DNA of 64,000 nucleotides from contig CM042684.1 in assembly GCA_023614405.1 (NCBI GenBank), positions 534,610,682-534,674,681 on the forward strand. The letters run 5' to 3'. Source of the stretch: Avena insularis (taxonomy: Eukaryota; Streptophyta; Magnoliopsida; Poales; Poaceae). Made by a program: the position numbers and the translations under genes. Numbering within the stretch: position 1 is the first letter of the stretch; each line of letters starts with the position of its first letter. Shown piece by piece: positions 44,304 to 58,115 of this stretch. Below the pieces are notes generated by a model, which was given only the letters and a program-made list of their open reading frames with translations, ran no database searches and was not told where the DNA came from.

Positions 44304-47063
44304 TCAACACATTTAGGGATGGTGAAGGGACATCTGCAAGTTCATCATGCCCTGATAAAGGAGTCAAATTTGAGGTACATTTCAATCTAGCACTTGCACA
44401 TTTACAAAAAAACTGATAAAATGAAAAAACTTATGTCAGCAATTGAAACATCAAGGCACTCAACATGACAAGGATGAAGGTAATCCATGGGACGCGGATC
44501 TGTTTCAAGACATGGAACTCGATGAGGTTAGATCTTCAAGCACTTGATGCATCATTTGAATTCAAAAAAACAGGAAAGTTTAAAATGAAAAAATATTAAA
44601 TCTATACATCTACTTTCTTGTAGATTGGTGATGATGATAGCCCAAGAGATGAATCAAATCATCATGATTTTGGCCATACATGGAAGTTGGATGATCAAAA
44701 TGATAACAGAAGTGGAAATCAGAACCAAAGTAACAACTATCATGAAAATGGAGATAACAAAACAGAAGAGATACATGAGGAAGATGTTGAAAATTTTCTA
44801 GAAACTGATACATCAGATAATGAGCAAACAAACTCAGGAGTAAGCAATGAGGTTATGCCTGAGAAGGGTATGGAATTTAAATCAAGAGAAGAAGCTCATA
44901 AATTCTTAAACATGTACTCTTTTGCAGCTGGTTTCTCTATTGCCGTTGTTTCCATTTACAGAACATCGAGCAAAAAAAGGAATAATGAGATAACAAGGGT
45001 GACAATCAAGTGCAACAAGCATGGTCACAACACAGAAGCTGAAAAGGAGCAGCTAGTAGGACAGAGACAGTGCACAGTGATTGTTAAATCGGATTGCAAG
45101 GTTGAGATGGTCATTAGTGAGAAAAATGGGATATGGTGGATAACTAACCTAATGCTTCGACACAACCAACCTCTTGATCCAGGAAGCAGGTCTTTCAGGT
45201 CACATGTCTGCATGACAAAAGAGGAGAAAGCAATCATAAGGACAATGAAGCAATGGAACATTCCCACAAGAAATATAGTATCTGTTTTAGCACACATGAG
45301 GGGGGGAATGGACAAGCTACCATACAACAAAAGGAAAGTCTGCAACTATGGTACAAGCGTGAACAGAGAATTGAAGAATAGTGATTTAATGGAAGTACTA
45401 GCCTGGTTTAATAAGAAACAAGCTGAAAACCCAGGCTTTTACTACTCAATGGAACTAGATGCTGAAAACAAGGTCCGAAGCGTGTTTTGGTCAGATGCAA
45501 GATCAAGGCAGTACTATGATTTGTATGGTGATTGTGTTAGTTTTGACACAACATTTCTCACAAACAAATACAATCTACCATTTGCTCCTTTTTTTGGAAT
45601 CTCCCTTCATGGTAAAACATATCTATTCGCATGTGCCTTCATCGTGAATGAGACAGCGAAAACATTTAAATGGCTGTTCGGGGAGTTCAAGACATGCATG
45701 GGTGGCAAACATCCATAAACAATAATTACTGATCAATGCAGAGGCATGCAAGCTGCAATTAATGTTGTTTTCCCAGATGCAATACACAGAACATGCTTGT
45801 TCCATGTAAAAAAGAAGTGCGATGACAAAAATGGGCCAACATTTCAAGCAAATGAGGGGTTATATGAAGAAATGCAATATGTAATAGACAACTCATTGAC
45901 AATAATGGAGTTTGAAACTCTTTGGATGGCTATGATTGCAGAATACAAGGTGGAAGGTGTTAAATTCTTTAATGATATGTGGGCATCGAGAAAAAAGTAT
46001 GTTCCGGTATACTTCAAAACCAGCTTCTTCCCATTCATCCAAACTACAGCAAGAAGTGAGGGGACTAATGCTCTGTTTAAGAAAGGTGTGGGTGCACAGT
46101 TCAGCATGACAAGCTTTCTTAGAGAATTTCAGAGAATTTTGGACACTATCCATGCAAGAGAGGATGAACTGAACCATAATTCATCAAACAAGATAGTGCC
46201 ACCAATAAAATTCTGCACTAAGTACTATATAGAAAGGCAAGCACATGACCTCTACAACTTGGCAATATTCAGAAAATTTCAGCACATACTTAATGATGTT
46301 ACAAGACTGAACATTAGAGAGGAAACAAGAAGGAAGATCTATGTGCTATTTCAGGCGCCCAACTATCCAATTAAAGAACACAGACAAAGAAACTACATAG
46401 TGCAAGTTAACTTGGAAACAGAGGAGTATTCATGTATATGCTGCAGGTTTGAAAAGGATGGCATTCTATGCTCACACATTCTGAAAGTAATGCTACACCT
46501 TGAAGTGGATAAAATACCAGATAAATACATAATTGAAAGATGGAGAAAAAGAGAAAAGAAACTGACCTACTACACCCCCGCCCCGCAGGAAACAGACAAT
46601 GACTGCCTCAGATACAACTTGCTATCAAGGAGACTGACTCAAACAGCTTCGAAAGGATCGAAGAGCAGGGAGAAATGTCAATATTTGCTAGAACAAGCGC
46701 AAAGAATAGAGGACCACATGGATGCTATGGACATGACTTCTGAAGACACTGCTGAGACCCAACCAACTTCTCAGCAAACGTCAACAAGGACAGTATCAAA
46801 CTTGTTTAATGCATCACTGCAAGAGGGCACCAGTTCAACTATTGAAATCCTAAACCCTGATCATGCTCACACAAAAGGGCGCCCAAGGATGTTGACAATA
46901 AAGGAGAAGATAAAGGAAAATAAGTTTTATAAATGCAGCCATTGTGGTGCACTGAACACACAAAGAAAAACTGCACAAACAAGCACCTAGTCTATAACTT
47001 GCAGAAACCCAAAAGAACTAGAAAATCGAAACCTACAGGAGCAGGTAGTGACCACCATTCTTA
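44304..47063 (+). pseudogene. FAR1-type MULE transposase, broken by one stop and one frameshift
   Basis: Two small exons (about 44304-44373 and 44443-44528) lead into a large exon from 44624. It encodes an acidic N-terminus, a FAR1 DNA-binding domain (GMEFKSREEAHKFLNMYSF, about 44868-44925), a MULE DDE domain (VSFDTTFL, then IITDQ, later RSEGTNALF) and a SWIM zinc finger (CICC...CSHIL, about 46435-46485). A CCHC knuckle begins at about 46935. Breaks: an in-frame TAA at 45716-45718 just before the second catalytic Asp, and a frame change in the A-run at 46965-46970 inside the knuckle; the knuckle frame then stays open to 47061-47063. Everything else stays open, so inactivation looks recent. 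Domesticated FAR1/FHY3 light-signalling factors share these domains, but the setting favours a transposase. Confidence 0.9.
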
Positions 47064-47640
47064 AACAAAAAACTCCATTACGAAAAAAAATCATAACAAA
47101 TCATATTTAACTACATTATGTCTCTTTTGATTGCAGGAACATAGTCTCCACAAAAAACTCAGCAAAGAAAGGGAAGTAAGCCAAGGAGGCAGCTGAAACA
47201 AGTCAGGAAATTCAAAAAGAAAGTATCCCAAATCACTGCAGCGAAGGAGCATCTGTGACAACAATGTAGTTGTCAAAAACAAAAAAATTGTTCTAGCCCC
47301 AAATTAAGTGTAATAATGAGCAAATGATACAAAAGTTGCATGTATTGGGAGACTTTTTTATCCATGCATGTTATATTGTGCTACATAAATGCCCATTCAT
47401 GCTTGCTGTTAAACTCGTAGCAACTTATAACATAGGTTGGGTGAAATTAAAAAGATGATACTCAAGGTCATAAAACTACATGCTGAATCACTATAGGATT
47501 CAATACTAAAACAATGACGAAAAGAAAAGGAACTGGATCCTCCTCCTTTACCTGGGCTTGGAACCGGCTATCCAGATTTAAAATCTTATTGGATAGGCGG
47601 AGTTACCCACAAAAAAACCTTCCCCGCAAATAAATGAAGA
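47064..47640. other. Region downstream of the transposase
   Basis: AT-rich DNA with no recognised coding sequence; presumed 3' flank of the transposase gene. Confidence 0.4.
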
Positions 47641-47873
47641 AACTAAGAGAAATAAGAACAAAGATATAAAAATGACCAAGGAAAAGGATGCACAAATTAG
47701 GACATGGTGAGAAACTAAAGAAGTTAAAGAGAAACAGAAGTAAAAGTCTAAAATGGAAACACTAGAGAACAATATAGTCTGAGGAACATAGCCGAGATAA
47801 CTGATAAAAAAGGAAGCGGCGCCGGCAGCTGTCAGAGATGGCCGGGGTAATGGTGGAGGTGATACTGAGAATG

Positions 47874-48188
47874 AGAATAATAACACTGAATAACCGAAGA
47901 GGAACTAAGATAAACAAAAGAGAAAAAAGAATGAAAAACTGAGAATCCAAACTGAAATAATGAATTACAAGAGAATGAGAATGATAACACCGAGTAACAG
48001 AAGAGACACTGAGATAAACAAAAGAAAAGAAAGAAAGAAAAACTGAGAATGCAAACTGAAATAATGAAGAGATTGAGAATGATAACACGGAATAACAGAA
48101 GAGAAACTGAGATTAACAAAAGAAAAGAAAGAATGAATAACTGAGAATGAAAATAAAAAATTGAAGAAAGAGATTGAGAATGATAACA
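47874..48188. repeat. Purine-rich minisatellite, about 100-bp unit
   Basis: Three successive units beginning gagaat(g/a)ataacac, each about 97-104 bp, with AG-rich bodies (aaagaaaagaaagaa). A fourth unit is cut after gagaatgataaca by the copia junction. Minus-strand ORFs here (Phe/Ser-rich) are artefacts of the repeat. Confidence 0.88.
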
Positions 48189-49739
48189 TGCAAAGAAGCA
48201 ATGATGGGCCCTGACTTCGTTAAGTGGCTTGAAGCCATAAAATCCGTGATAATTCCATACACGAGAAATCAAGCTTTGAATTTGAAAGACCCTCTGGAAA
48301 GGTGCAAGACCTTACAGTCGTATATGGATCTATAAAGAAATAGACATGGATGTTTCACATCTATGAAATAGTCGACATGTTGGAAAGAGTTTACGACAAT
48401 ATTCAAGGAATTGACTATGATAAGATTTGATCTTTCATAGCGATATTTAGTCTGGACGGATTAATGTAGCAACAACTACATATATTTTGGCATATGGTAG
48501 TTGAACAAACAAAACAAATTCTTCTAATAGAATGGTTACCTAGGACTTGTACATGACACGATCCAAAGGGTTTTGTTAATTCAAAGGATGCTAAAAGAGT
48601 ATGCAAAACTTCAATGGTTGAAGTAAGTATCGCGGAGTTGGAATCTTCACCGTGATGAAACTGTTAAAAGGTTTAATTTCATCAGAGACGATGAAGATGC
48701 TTGCATTTTGCAAGAAATTAAGTGGGAGCGCTAAGACATATTTCTAATACATTATGTGAAAGACATATCGTTGATTAGAAATAATGTATCTTTTATTGAC
48801 ACAGGTTAAGAATTTCATTTCGATGAAAAACTTAGGCATAACCCAAGAATTAGGCATCAATGTCTATATGGATAGATTGAGGCGCTAATATGGTTTTGCC
48901 AAATGTACGTAGATAAGATGTTGAATGAGTTCAATATGGAAACAACAAGAAAGGTTCTTGACTCACGGAAAGGACTGAATCAAGATTCAAATGTGTTGAC
49001 ACTAGATTCAAGTGTTTTGACACTTGGTGAAATCACAAGAATATTTTGATCAATCATTTTTTGAGATGTACACATCCAGATATGTCCTATGCTCTAAATG
49101 TTGTGAGCATATACCAGAATGACTCATAAGATGATCATTGGACAATAGTAGGGATATTCCTATGATCTTTGGAAGAACTAAGAATATATTACTTATATAG
49201 TGGTGACAAATAGTTCATTGTAAATTGCTACATTGATACTAGTTTTGTCACAAATTAAGTTTATCTCAATTTAAACTATGGGTGGCACAATGTAATAGAA
49301 AGGAAGTTCCATAACGGATTTGGTTGAGTACCAAAGTTAAAACATTGTGACAGATACTACAACAAAAGGCTAAGTATGTGACTACTATTGTAGTAACAAA
49401 TGAGGGCATTTGCGTCAAGTAGTTTATTATCAAACTAGGTGTGGTTCATAGCGAGATAATACTATGAAGATACATTGTATGACAATTGTATCAACATGAT
49501 TTAATCCCAAGGAACTAAAGGTCTCACCAAAGGACCAACTTTATACAATGCCATCTCATTGGAGAATGTGTAATGCGTAGAGACGCAAGGACATGCAAAT
49601 ACACACGGACCTGTAAGTGTCAGATCCGAAGATTATGTTTACCACTAGCTATAGTGTCTATACAACACCAGAAAGCCATAGGTGTTGAATGCACAAGTTT
49701 TTTTAAACTAGATTATTGACTCTAGTGCAAGTGGGAGAC
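48186..49739 (+). pseudogene. Truncated copia internal region (RT/RNase H end)
   Basis: Homologous to 54876-56430. Degraded reverse transcriptase residues can be seen (for example WNLHRDETVKRF near 48640). It stops abruptly inside the minisatellite at 48186. Confidence 0.88.
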
Positions 49740-51419
49740 TGTTGGAGATATGCCCAAGAGGCAATAATAAAGTGGTTATTATTATATCTTTATGTTTATG
49801 ATAAATGTTTACATCCCATGCTATAATTGTATTAACCGGAAACATTAATACTTGTGTGTTTTGTAAACATAAAAGAGTCCCTAGTAAGCCTCTTGTTAAA
49901 CTAGCTTGTTGATTAATAGATGATCATGGTTTCCTGATCATGGACATTGGATGTGATTAATAACAAGGTTATATCATTAGGAGAATGATGTGATGGACAC
50001 ACACCCATAGTAAGCGTAGCATAAGATCAAGTTATTAAGTTCGTATTGCTATAAGCTTTCAAATGCATAGTAACCTAATCCTTCGACCATGAGGTTATGT
50101 TAATCACCATCATCGGATGGGTACTTTGATGACATCAAACGCTGTTTCGTAACTGGGCAGTTATAAAGGTGACATTGGGTATTCTGAAAGTATGTGTTGA
50201 AGCGCATAGACCAAGATTGGGATTTGTCCATCCATATGACGGATAGATATACTCTGGGCCCTCTCGGTGGAATGTCATCTAGATAGCTTGCAAGCATGTG
50301 ACTGGGTCACAAGGGATGACATAACATGGAACGAGTAAAGAGTACTTATCGATGAACGAGGAAGAACTAGGTATGAAGATACTGACGATCAAACCTCGGA
50401 TAAGTAGAATATCGCGTGACAAAGGGAATTGGTTTCGTATGTTAAATGGTTCTATCGATCACGAAGTAATCGTTGAGTATGTGGGAGCCGTTATGGATCT
50501 CCAAATCCCGCTGATGGTTATTGATCGGAGAGGTGTCTTCATCATGTCTGCATATTCATGAACCGTAGGGTGACACACTTAAGGTTCGAAGTTGTTTTAA
50601 GTAGATATGGAATTTGCGTTGGAGACCGAATGTTGTTCGGAGTCTCGGAATGGATCCGGGACATCACGAGGAGATCCGGAATGGTCCGGAGAATAAGATT
50701 CATATATTGGGAATCTTTTTCTAAGTTAGGAAATGTTCCGGAGTGTTTGTATGGAGATTCTAGAAGGTTTCGGAATGTTCTGGAAGGTTCTAGAGGATTT
50801 CTTGGAGTTTACTTGAAAACCAAGAAAGGATCAAGGGAGTCCAAGTGGGGCTAGACACGGATTCGTGGGGGAGGAGGATTCCTCCCCCCTTTCCCACTGC
50901 CGGCCCAAGGAGGGGAGTCCTACTAGGACTCCCCCTCCCCAGGCGCGCCTCCCTCCTTTAAATAGAAGGAGGCCCCTCTGCCCCTCCTCTCATAACAACC
51001 AATCTCGGACGCCTCTCTCCTCCACCTTTCTTCCTGCAGGCATAGGCGAAGCCTGCAGAATTCTCATCTCCACCACCACCACCACGTCGTCGTGCTTTGG
51101 GATTCCGTGGAGAAGATCTACTACCTCCGCTGCTCGCTGAACGGGAGAGGAAGGTGCTTCGACTCGCACGCAGACCGTCTGGAAGCGCCGAACGCGGCGC
51201 CGGAAGGATCGTCCACACGATCTTGAGATCGGCAAGTGATCGACTACATCATCCACGAGATCTAATCTCGTTAACGCTTTCGGTTCTACGAGGGTTAGTA
51301 CCGATCTATCTTGTTGCTCATGTCTAGTAGATTAGATCTTGGCTTTTATCTAGATTAGATCTGGGTTTTGTTCGTTCTTGCGGTAGAAATTTTTTGTTTT
51401 CCATGCTACTAACCCAACA
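49740..51419 (+). repeat. LTR 1 of element D
   Basis: 1680 bp, TG...CA ends, preceded by a purine tract (caagtgggagac). A tttaaata promoter-like motif lies near 50957. Confidence 0.93.
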
Positions 51420-51420
51420 G

Positions 51421-51432
51421 TGGTATCAGAGC
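51421..51432 (+). other. Primer binding site of element D
   Basis: tggtatcagagc, an exact complement-type match to the initiator-Met primer site of copia elements, one base after the LTR. Confidence 0.9.
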
Positions 51433-54400
51433 CTTGTCTATTCGTAGATCTGTTGCACGAGTAGAACACAATGATGTTGTGGGCGTTGGTGGTCGTGCCG
51501 TCTTTTGCTATTTGTGTACTTTGCATCTTGCGGTATGGTGGGATGAAGCGGCTCGGGCTAACATTACATGTCATCGCACATGAGACTTGCTCCACGCTTG
51601 CCGTGCAACTTGCTTTGCACAAGTGGCTTTGCGAGTGTCTGTCTCTCCCATCATAGTATAGATCCAATCTACACTTTGCACTTGATAGCACTTGTATCAA
51701 CGTTGTGGTTCAGTTTCGTAGGTAAGATCCGTTCTTAGTCGAAAGCCCCAAGCCACGTAAAACTTGCAAAGAAAATTAGAGGCGTCTAACTTGTTTTTGA
51801 AGGGGTTTTGTGATGTGATATGGCCTTCATGTGATTGTGATTGTATTTGATGTATGCAATGATCCTTGTTGTCATATGGCAACCGACAGGAGCCTAATGG
51901 TTGTCTTTAATTCTGTTAAGACCTGCGTGTCTATTCATCTTGTAATAGCTTTATTCCAAGTAGTTGTAATAGTTGCTGGTGATGATGGACAACCATGAAG
52001 CGGTGCCATGGACCTTGACGCAATGCTGGTGATGATGGAGATCATGTCCGTGCTTTGGAGATGGAGATCGAAGGCATAAGAAGAAATGGCCATATCATAT
52101 CACACTAATTATGAATTGCCTGTGATGTTAATCCTTTATGCATCTTGTATTGCTTAGATCGCGACGGTAGCATTATAAGATGATCCCTCTCACTAAATAT
52201 CAAGTAATAAAGTGTTCGTCCTTAGTTGGCACCGTTGCTAAGACTCGTCGTTTCGAAGCATCTCGTGATGATCGGGTGTGATAGACTCTACGTGTGCATA
52301 CAACGGGTGCAAGCCAGATTTGCACATGCGGAAACTAAGGTTAATCTTGACGAGCCTATCATGTACAAACATGGTCTTGGAACACGGAATACCAAAAGGT
52401 AGAGCATGAGTCATATGATTGATATGATGAACATGAAGATTGTTCGCCGATGAAACTACATCATCTCACGTGATGATCGGACTTGGTGTAGTGGATTTGG
52501 TTCGTGTAATCACTAAAACAACTCAAGGGATGTTGTTTTGAGTGGGAGTTCATTTGTAATTTGGATTAGTCGAACTCAATTTATCATAAACACAATCAAA
52601 GTGAATTTGCATAGTTTGTTGTAGTCTTTGGCATCCGTTCACTACCTTACGCTTAGTTATAGTTGAGATAGTAGAACTATAGAAATTCTGGATATTTGCT
52701 TTACGAACTGGTATCGTATTGTTTTGAGTGTCAATCTAAAGTTTAAAAGTCATATTGCAAACTTTCAGCAAACTTTGTTTACTCTGTGAAGTTTAATAAA
52801 CAGTATTAAATCAAGAGTAACAATTCCAGTGTTGGTATCTAATGTATCATGTTTGCCTCCATGATTCTTGATACTCAAAAGATTGTTTTTAATATCAAGT
52901 TTATCTAGGAGCTGAAAGCAATGTTTCAGAAACCATCATATGTGAAAGGTATTGCGATATCTAAAACAATGTGTTGGTTACAACATGATAGAGTATATGT
53001 CCTCATATTTGATGAGAATTTGTGAAGGTTGGAGACGCTAGTCGTCCTAATCCTCCAAAAGGTTTTGGAAAAGAAACATTATACTCGCAATTCACCTTTA
53101 TAAGCTATAGCAGCTTGATCATGAAAGTTGTCATGATAATGATGAATAGAAGATGTAAGTAAAAATGTTTACTACACTAAAAGATTACTAAAGAATGGAA
53201 TTTTGAAAGAATGCCAAACATTTGATGAAGGTGATCCACTTCAAAGTGCAAGTCCAAAGGAATTAGTATTTGACTATACACACTTTGTACTATGTGTCAT
53301 GTGAATGACACCACTATTGATGTTGATAGATTTTTTTAAAAGAAAAGGAATTGTTGAAAGAGAATCTATAAAATATTTGGCAGAAAAGAAAAGATTGGAG
53401 ATATCCAACTTAGGTATATAGAAGATACATGTTATGGTTGTATTCCTTGGTTGTTAAACAATGTGGTTCTGCGGTATTGGATATCGAATTGGTTGGTATG
53501 AAGTGTCATATAGGACAACACAATTCATGAACTGCAATGGCCTAAGTAACTAGCAAGAGAATATGTGATGATGTTCATCGAAAACAAACAAAGGGCTGTT
53601 GTGTTGCTCGTTAACATCAAAGCTTACCTGCAAGATTTGTTTCAATAATTGTTATTTTGATTAGGTATTATGACAACAAAAGGTTGTTCAAATAATTACC
53701 GTATTCCATAATAGATGGATGATATACAAGTCTGGTTGGAGAAATAATGACCATAAAACTAATGCTAAAATGTCGCAAGACAAATGATTGAAAGATCACT
53801 TGCGAAGTGACATCGCCGTTTAAATTATATTGAAAGGGATACATGAAGAAACTCCATGTTTATGGATTTTTGGAGTCTTTGATTTTGATCAAATGACGCT
53901 TGTGATACTTTCCTGGAGATAATTAAAACTCCGTTCGTAGGCCAAAAGAGGAACAGACGACTAGTTGATTGGAATTTGTACATATTGATGTATATAGTCC
54001 ATTATGTGTAGTCGTGGGCGATGGATTTCAACTTTATATGCTTTCTCCAAAGATTTGAGTGAGTATATGTATATACTTACTCAATAAGGATGAAGTATGA
54101 AACATTTGAAAATGTTCAAAGACTTTCAAGATGAAGTGGAAAATCATTGTAACAAGAAAATAAAAAGTTTATGATTGGATCATAAAGAAAGATGTTTGAG
54201 TTAAAATTTTAGCAAAACACCTAAGATTTGAGGAATCGTTCTATGGATTTGCATTTCCCAAAACACCATAGGAGTATGGAGTGTTCAAGATATGTAATGA
54301 AACCTTGTTTGACATGGTAAGATCAAAGGTGTCATTTATAAAACTGCCATTATATTTTAAAGATTAAAGCTTTAGTGACTACCGTTTTTACACTGAAAAG

Positions 54401-56430
54401 AGCTCCATCGTGATCTGTTGAAATGACACCATATGAGTTGTGGTTTGGGATAAAACCCGAATTGTCTTTTCTTAAATTTTGGTATGCTATGCATAAGTGA
54501 AATGTTTACAACCAAAGTCAGATGAACATGTCTTTGTAGGTTATTTCGAATAACCATTGGGTATTCCTCCATAACACCGAAGACAAAATTGTTTGTCGCT
54601 TAGAGTGTCGAGTTTCTTGAGAAGGAATTTTTGGTGCAAAGTTAAGTGGGAGGACAATAGAACTTTGACAAGGTTGTTGAACCTTGGCTAATATGTGCTG
54701 AGTTGTGCAGCGTCGGTAAGCGTCTCGGAGGCAGCAACAATGCTCATGGCTGACGTGCCTCAAAGGTTGTGGTCATGGAGATCTAAGTTACTATTGAACC
54801 AAGTAGGTCGGGTAAGTAATCAAATGCCAAGATTTGAGAGTTAAATCATTGTTGTTTGACAATGATGAACCGACTACATGCAAAGAAGCAATGACGGGCC
54901 CTGACTTCGTTAAGTGGCTTGAAGCCATAAAATCCGTGATAATTCCATACACGAGAAATCAAGCTTTAAATTTGAAAGACCCTCTGGAAAGGTGCAAGAT
55001 CTTATAGTCGTATATGGATCTATAAAGAAATAGACATGGATGTTTCACATCTATGAAATAGTCGACATGTTGGAAAGAGTTTACGACAATATTCAAGGAA
55101 TTTACTATGATAAGATTTGATCTTTCATAGCGATATTTAGTCTGGACGGATTAATGTAGCAACAACTACATATATTTTGGCATATGGTAGTTGAACAAAC
55201 AAAACAAATTCTTCTAATAGAATGGTTACCTAGGACGTGTACATGACACGATCCAAAGGGTTTTGTTAATTCAAAGGATGCTAAAAGAGTATGCAAAACT
55301 TCAATGGTTGAAGTAAGCATCGCGGAGTTGGAATCTTCACCGTGATGAAACTGTTAAAAGGTTTAATTTCATCAGAGACGATGAAGATGCTTGCATTTTG
55401 CAAGAAATTAAGTGGGAGCGCTAAGACATATTTCTAATACATTATGTGAAAGACATATCGTTGATTAGAAATAATGTATCTTTTATTGACACAGGTTAAG
55501 AATTTCATTTCGATGAAAAACTTAGGCATAACCCAAGAATTAGGCATTAATGTCTATATGGATAGATTGAGGCGCTAATATGGTTTTGCCAAATGTACGT
55601 AGATAAGATGTTGAATGAGTTCAATATGGAAACAACAAGAAAGGTTCTTGACTCACGGAAAGGACTGAATCAAGATTCAAATGTGTTGACACTAGATTCA
55701 AGTGTTTTGACACTTGGTGAAATCACAAGAATATTTTGATCAATCATTCTTTGAGATGTACACATCCAGATATGTCCTATGCTCTAAATGTTGTGAGCAT
55801 ATACCAGAATGACTCATAAGATGATCATTGGACAATAGTAGGGATATTCCTATGATCTTTGGAAGAACTAAGAATATATTACTTATATAGTGGTGACAAA
55901 TAGTTCATTGTAAATTGCTACATTGATACTAGTTTTGTCACAAATTAAGTTTATCTCAATTTAAACTATGGGTGGCACAATGTAATAGAAAGGAAGTTCC
56001 ATAACGGATTTGGTTGAGTACCAAAGTTAAAACATTATGACAGATACTACAACAAAAGGCTAAGTATGTGACTACTATTGTAGTAACAAATGAGGGCATT
56101 TGCGTCAAGTAGTTTGTTATCAAACTAGGTGTGGTTCATAGCGAGATAATACTATGAAGATACATTGTATGACAATTGTATCAACATGATTTAATCCCAA
56201 GGAACTAAAGGTCTCACCAAAGGACCAACTTTATACAATGCCATCTCATTGGAGAATGTGTAATGCGTAGAGACGCAAGGACATGCAAATACATACGGAC
56301 CTGTAAGTGTTAGATCCGAAGATTATGTTTACCACTAGCTATAGTGTATATACAACACCAGAAAGCCATAGGTGTTGAATGCACAAGTTTTTTTTAAACT
56401 AGATTATTGACTCTAGTGCAAGTGGGAGAC
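51433..56430 (+). pseudogene. Degenerate copia internal region
   Basis: About 5 kb without an ORF above 100 aa. Faint gag, integrase (about 54170-54600) and reverse transcriptase (about 54880-55600) similarity survives, full of stops. It ends at the purine tract before LTR 2. Confidence 0.8.
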
Positions 56431-58115
56431 TGTTGGAGATATGCCCAAGAGGCAATAATAAAGTGGATATTATTATATCTTTATGTTTATGATAAATGTT
56501 TACATCCCATGCTATAATTGTATTAACCGGAAACATTAATACTTGTGTGTTTTGTAAACATAAAAGAGTCCCTAGTAAGCCTCTTGTTAAACTAGCTTGT
56601 TGATTAATAGATGATCATGGTTTCCTGATCATGGACATTGGATGTGATTAATAACAAGGTTATATCATTAGGAGAATGATGTGATGGACACACACCCATA
56701 GTAAGCATAGCATAAGATCAAGTTATTAAGTTCGTATTGCTATAAGCTTTCAAATGCATAGTAACCTAATCCTTCGACCATGAGGTTATGTTAATCACCA
56801 TCATCGGATGGGTACTTTGATGACATCAAACGCCGTTTCGTAACTGGGCGGTTATAAAGGTGTCATTGGGTATTCTGAAAGTATGTGTTGAAGCGCATAA
56901 ACCAAGATTGGGATTTGTCCATCCATATGACGGATAGATATACTCTGGGCCCTCTCGGTGGAATGTCATCTAGATAGCTTGCAAGCATGTGACTGGGTCA
57001 CAAGGGATGACATAACATGGAACGAGTAAAGAGTACTTATCAGTAACGAGGAAGAACTAGGTATGAAGATACTGACGATCAAACCTTGGATAAGTAGAAT
57101 ATCACGTGACAAAGGGAATTGGTTTCGTATGTTAAATGGTTCTATCGATCACGAAGTAATCGTTGAGTATGTGGGAGCCGTTATGGATATCCAGATCACA
57201 CTGATGGTTATTGATCGGAGAGGTGTCTTCATCATGTCTGCATATTCACGAACCGTAGGGTGACACACTTAAGGTTCGAAGTTATTTTAAGTAGATATGG
57301 AATTTGCGTTGGAGACCGAATGTTGTTCGGAGTCTCGGAATGGATCCGGGATATCACGAGGAGATCCGGAATGGTCCGGAGAATAATATTCATATATTGG
57401 GAATTATTTTCTAAGTTGGGAAATGTTCCGGAGTGTTTGTATGGAGATTCTAGAAGGTTTCGAAATGTTCTGGAAGGTTCTAGAGGATTTCTTGGAGTTT
57501 ACTTGAAAACCAAGAAAGGATCAAGGGAGTCCAAGTGGGGCTAGACACGGATTCGTGGGGGAGGAGGATTCCTCCCTCCTTCCCACCGCCGGCCCAAGGA
57601 GGGGAGTCGTACTAGGACTCCCCCTCCCCAGGCGCGCCTCCCTCCTTTAAATAGAAGGAGGAGGCGCCTCTGCCCTCCTCTCATAACAACCAATCTCAGC
57701 CGCCTCTCTCCTCCACCTTTCTTCTGCACAGGCATAGGCGAAGCCCTGCAGAATTCTCATCTCCACCACCACCACCACCACCACGCCGTCGTGCTGCTGG
57801 GATTCCGTGGAGAAGATCTACTACCTCCGCTGCTCGCTGGAACGGGGAGAGGAAGGTCTGCTTCGACTCCGCACGTGTGACCGTCTGCGGAAGCGCCGGA
57901 AGGATCGTCCACACGATCTTGAGATCGGCAAGTGATCGACTACATCATCCACGAGATCTAATCTCGTTAACGCTTTCGGTTCTACGAGGGTTAGTACCGA
58001 TCTATCTCGTTGCTCATGTCTAGTAGATTAGATCTTGGCTTTTATTTAGATTAGATCTGGGTTTTGTTCGTCCTTGCGGTAGAAATTTTTTGTTTTCCAT
58101 GCTACAAACCCATCA
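56431..58115 (+). repeat. LTR 2 of element D
   Basis: 1685 bp. About 30-40 differences from LTR 1. It ends in the second MULE gene, directly against exon sequence at 58116. Confidence 0.93.

Larger units (their letters stand above)
48186..58115 (+). mobile_element. Tandem copia array: internal-LTR-internal-LTR (element D)
   Basis: Order: truncated internal region (48186-49739), LTR (49740-51419), full internal region (51420-56430), LTR (56431-58115). The first internal part repeats 54876-56430 at a constant 6690-6691 bp offset and about 99% identity. The LTRs start tgttggagatatgccc, end aacccaaca/aacccatca and are about 98% identical. Met primer site at 51421-51432. The internal region has faint copia reverse transcriptase traces but no intact ORF. 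This looks like a BARE/Angela-related, non-autonomous family. The left LTR and target duplication of the original insertion are missing. Confidence 0.93.

Noticed and set aside
44687..46990. Host FAR1/FHY3 light-signalling gene
   Set aside because: It lies inside an inverted-repeat-bounded MULE with a partner transposon gene and has disabling mutations.
47578..48272. Phe/Ser-rich minus-strand ORFs resembling membrane proteins
   Set aside because: They are translations of a purine-rich minisatellite and span the copia junction.
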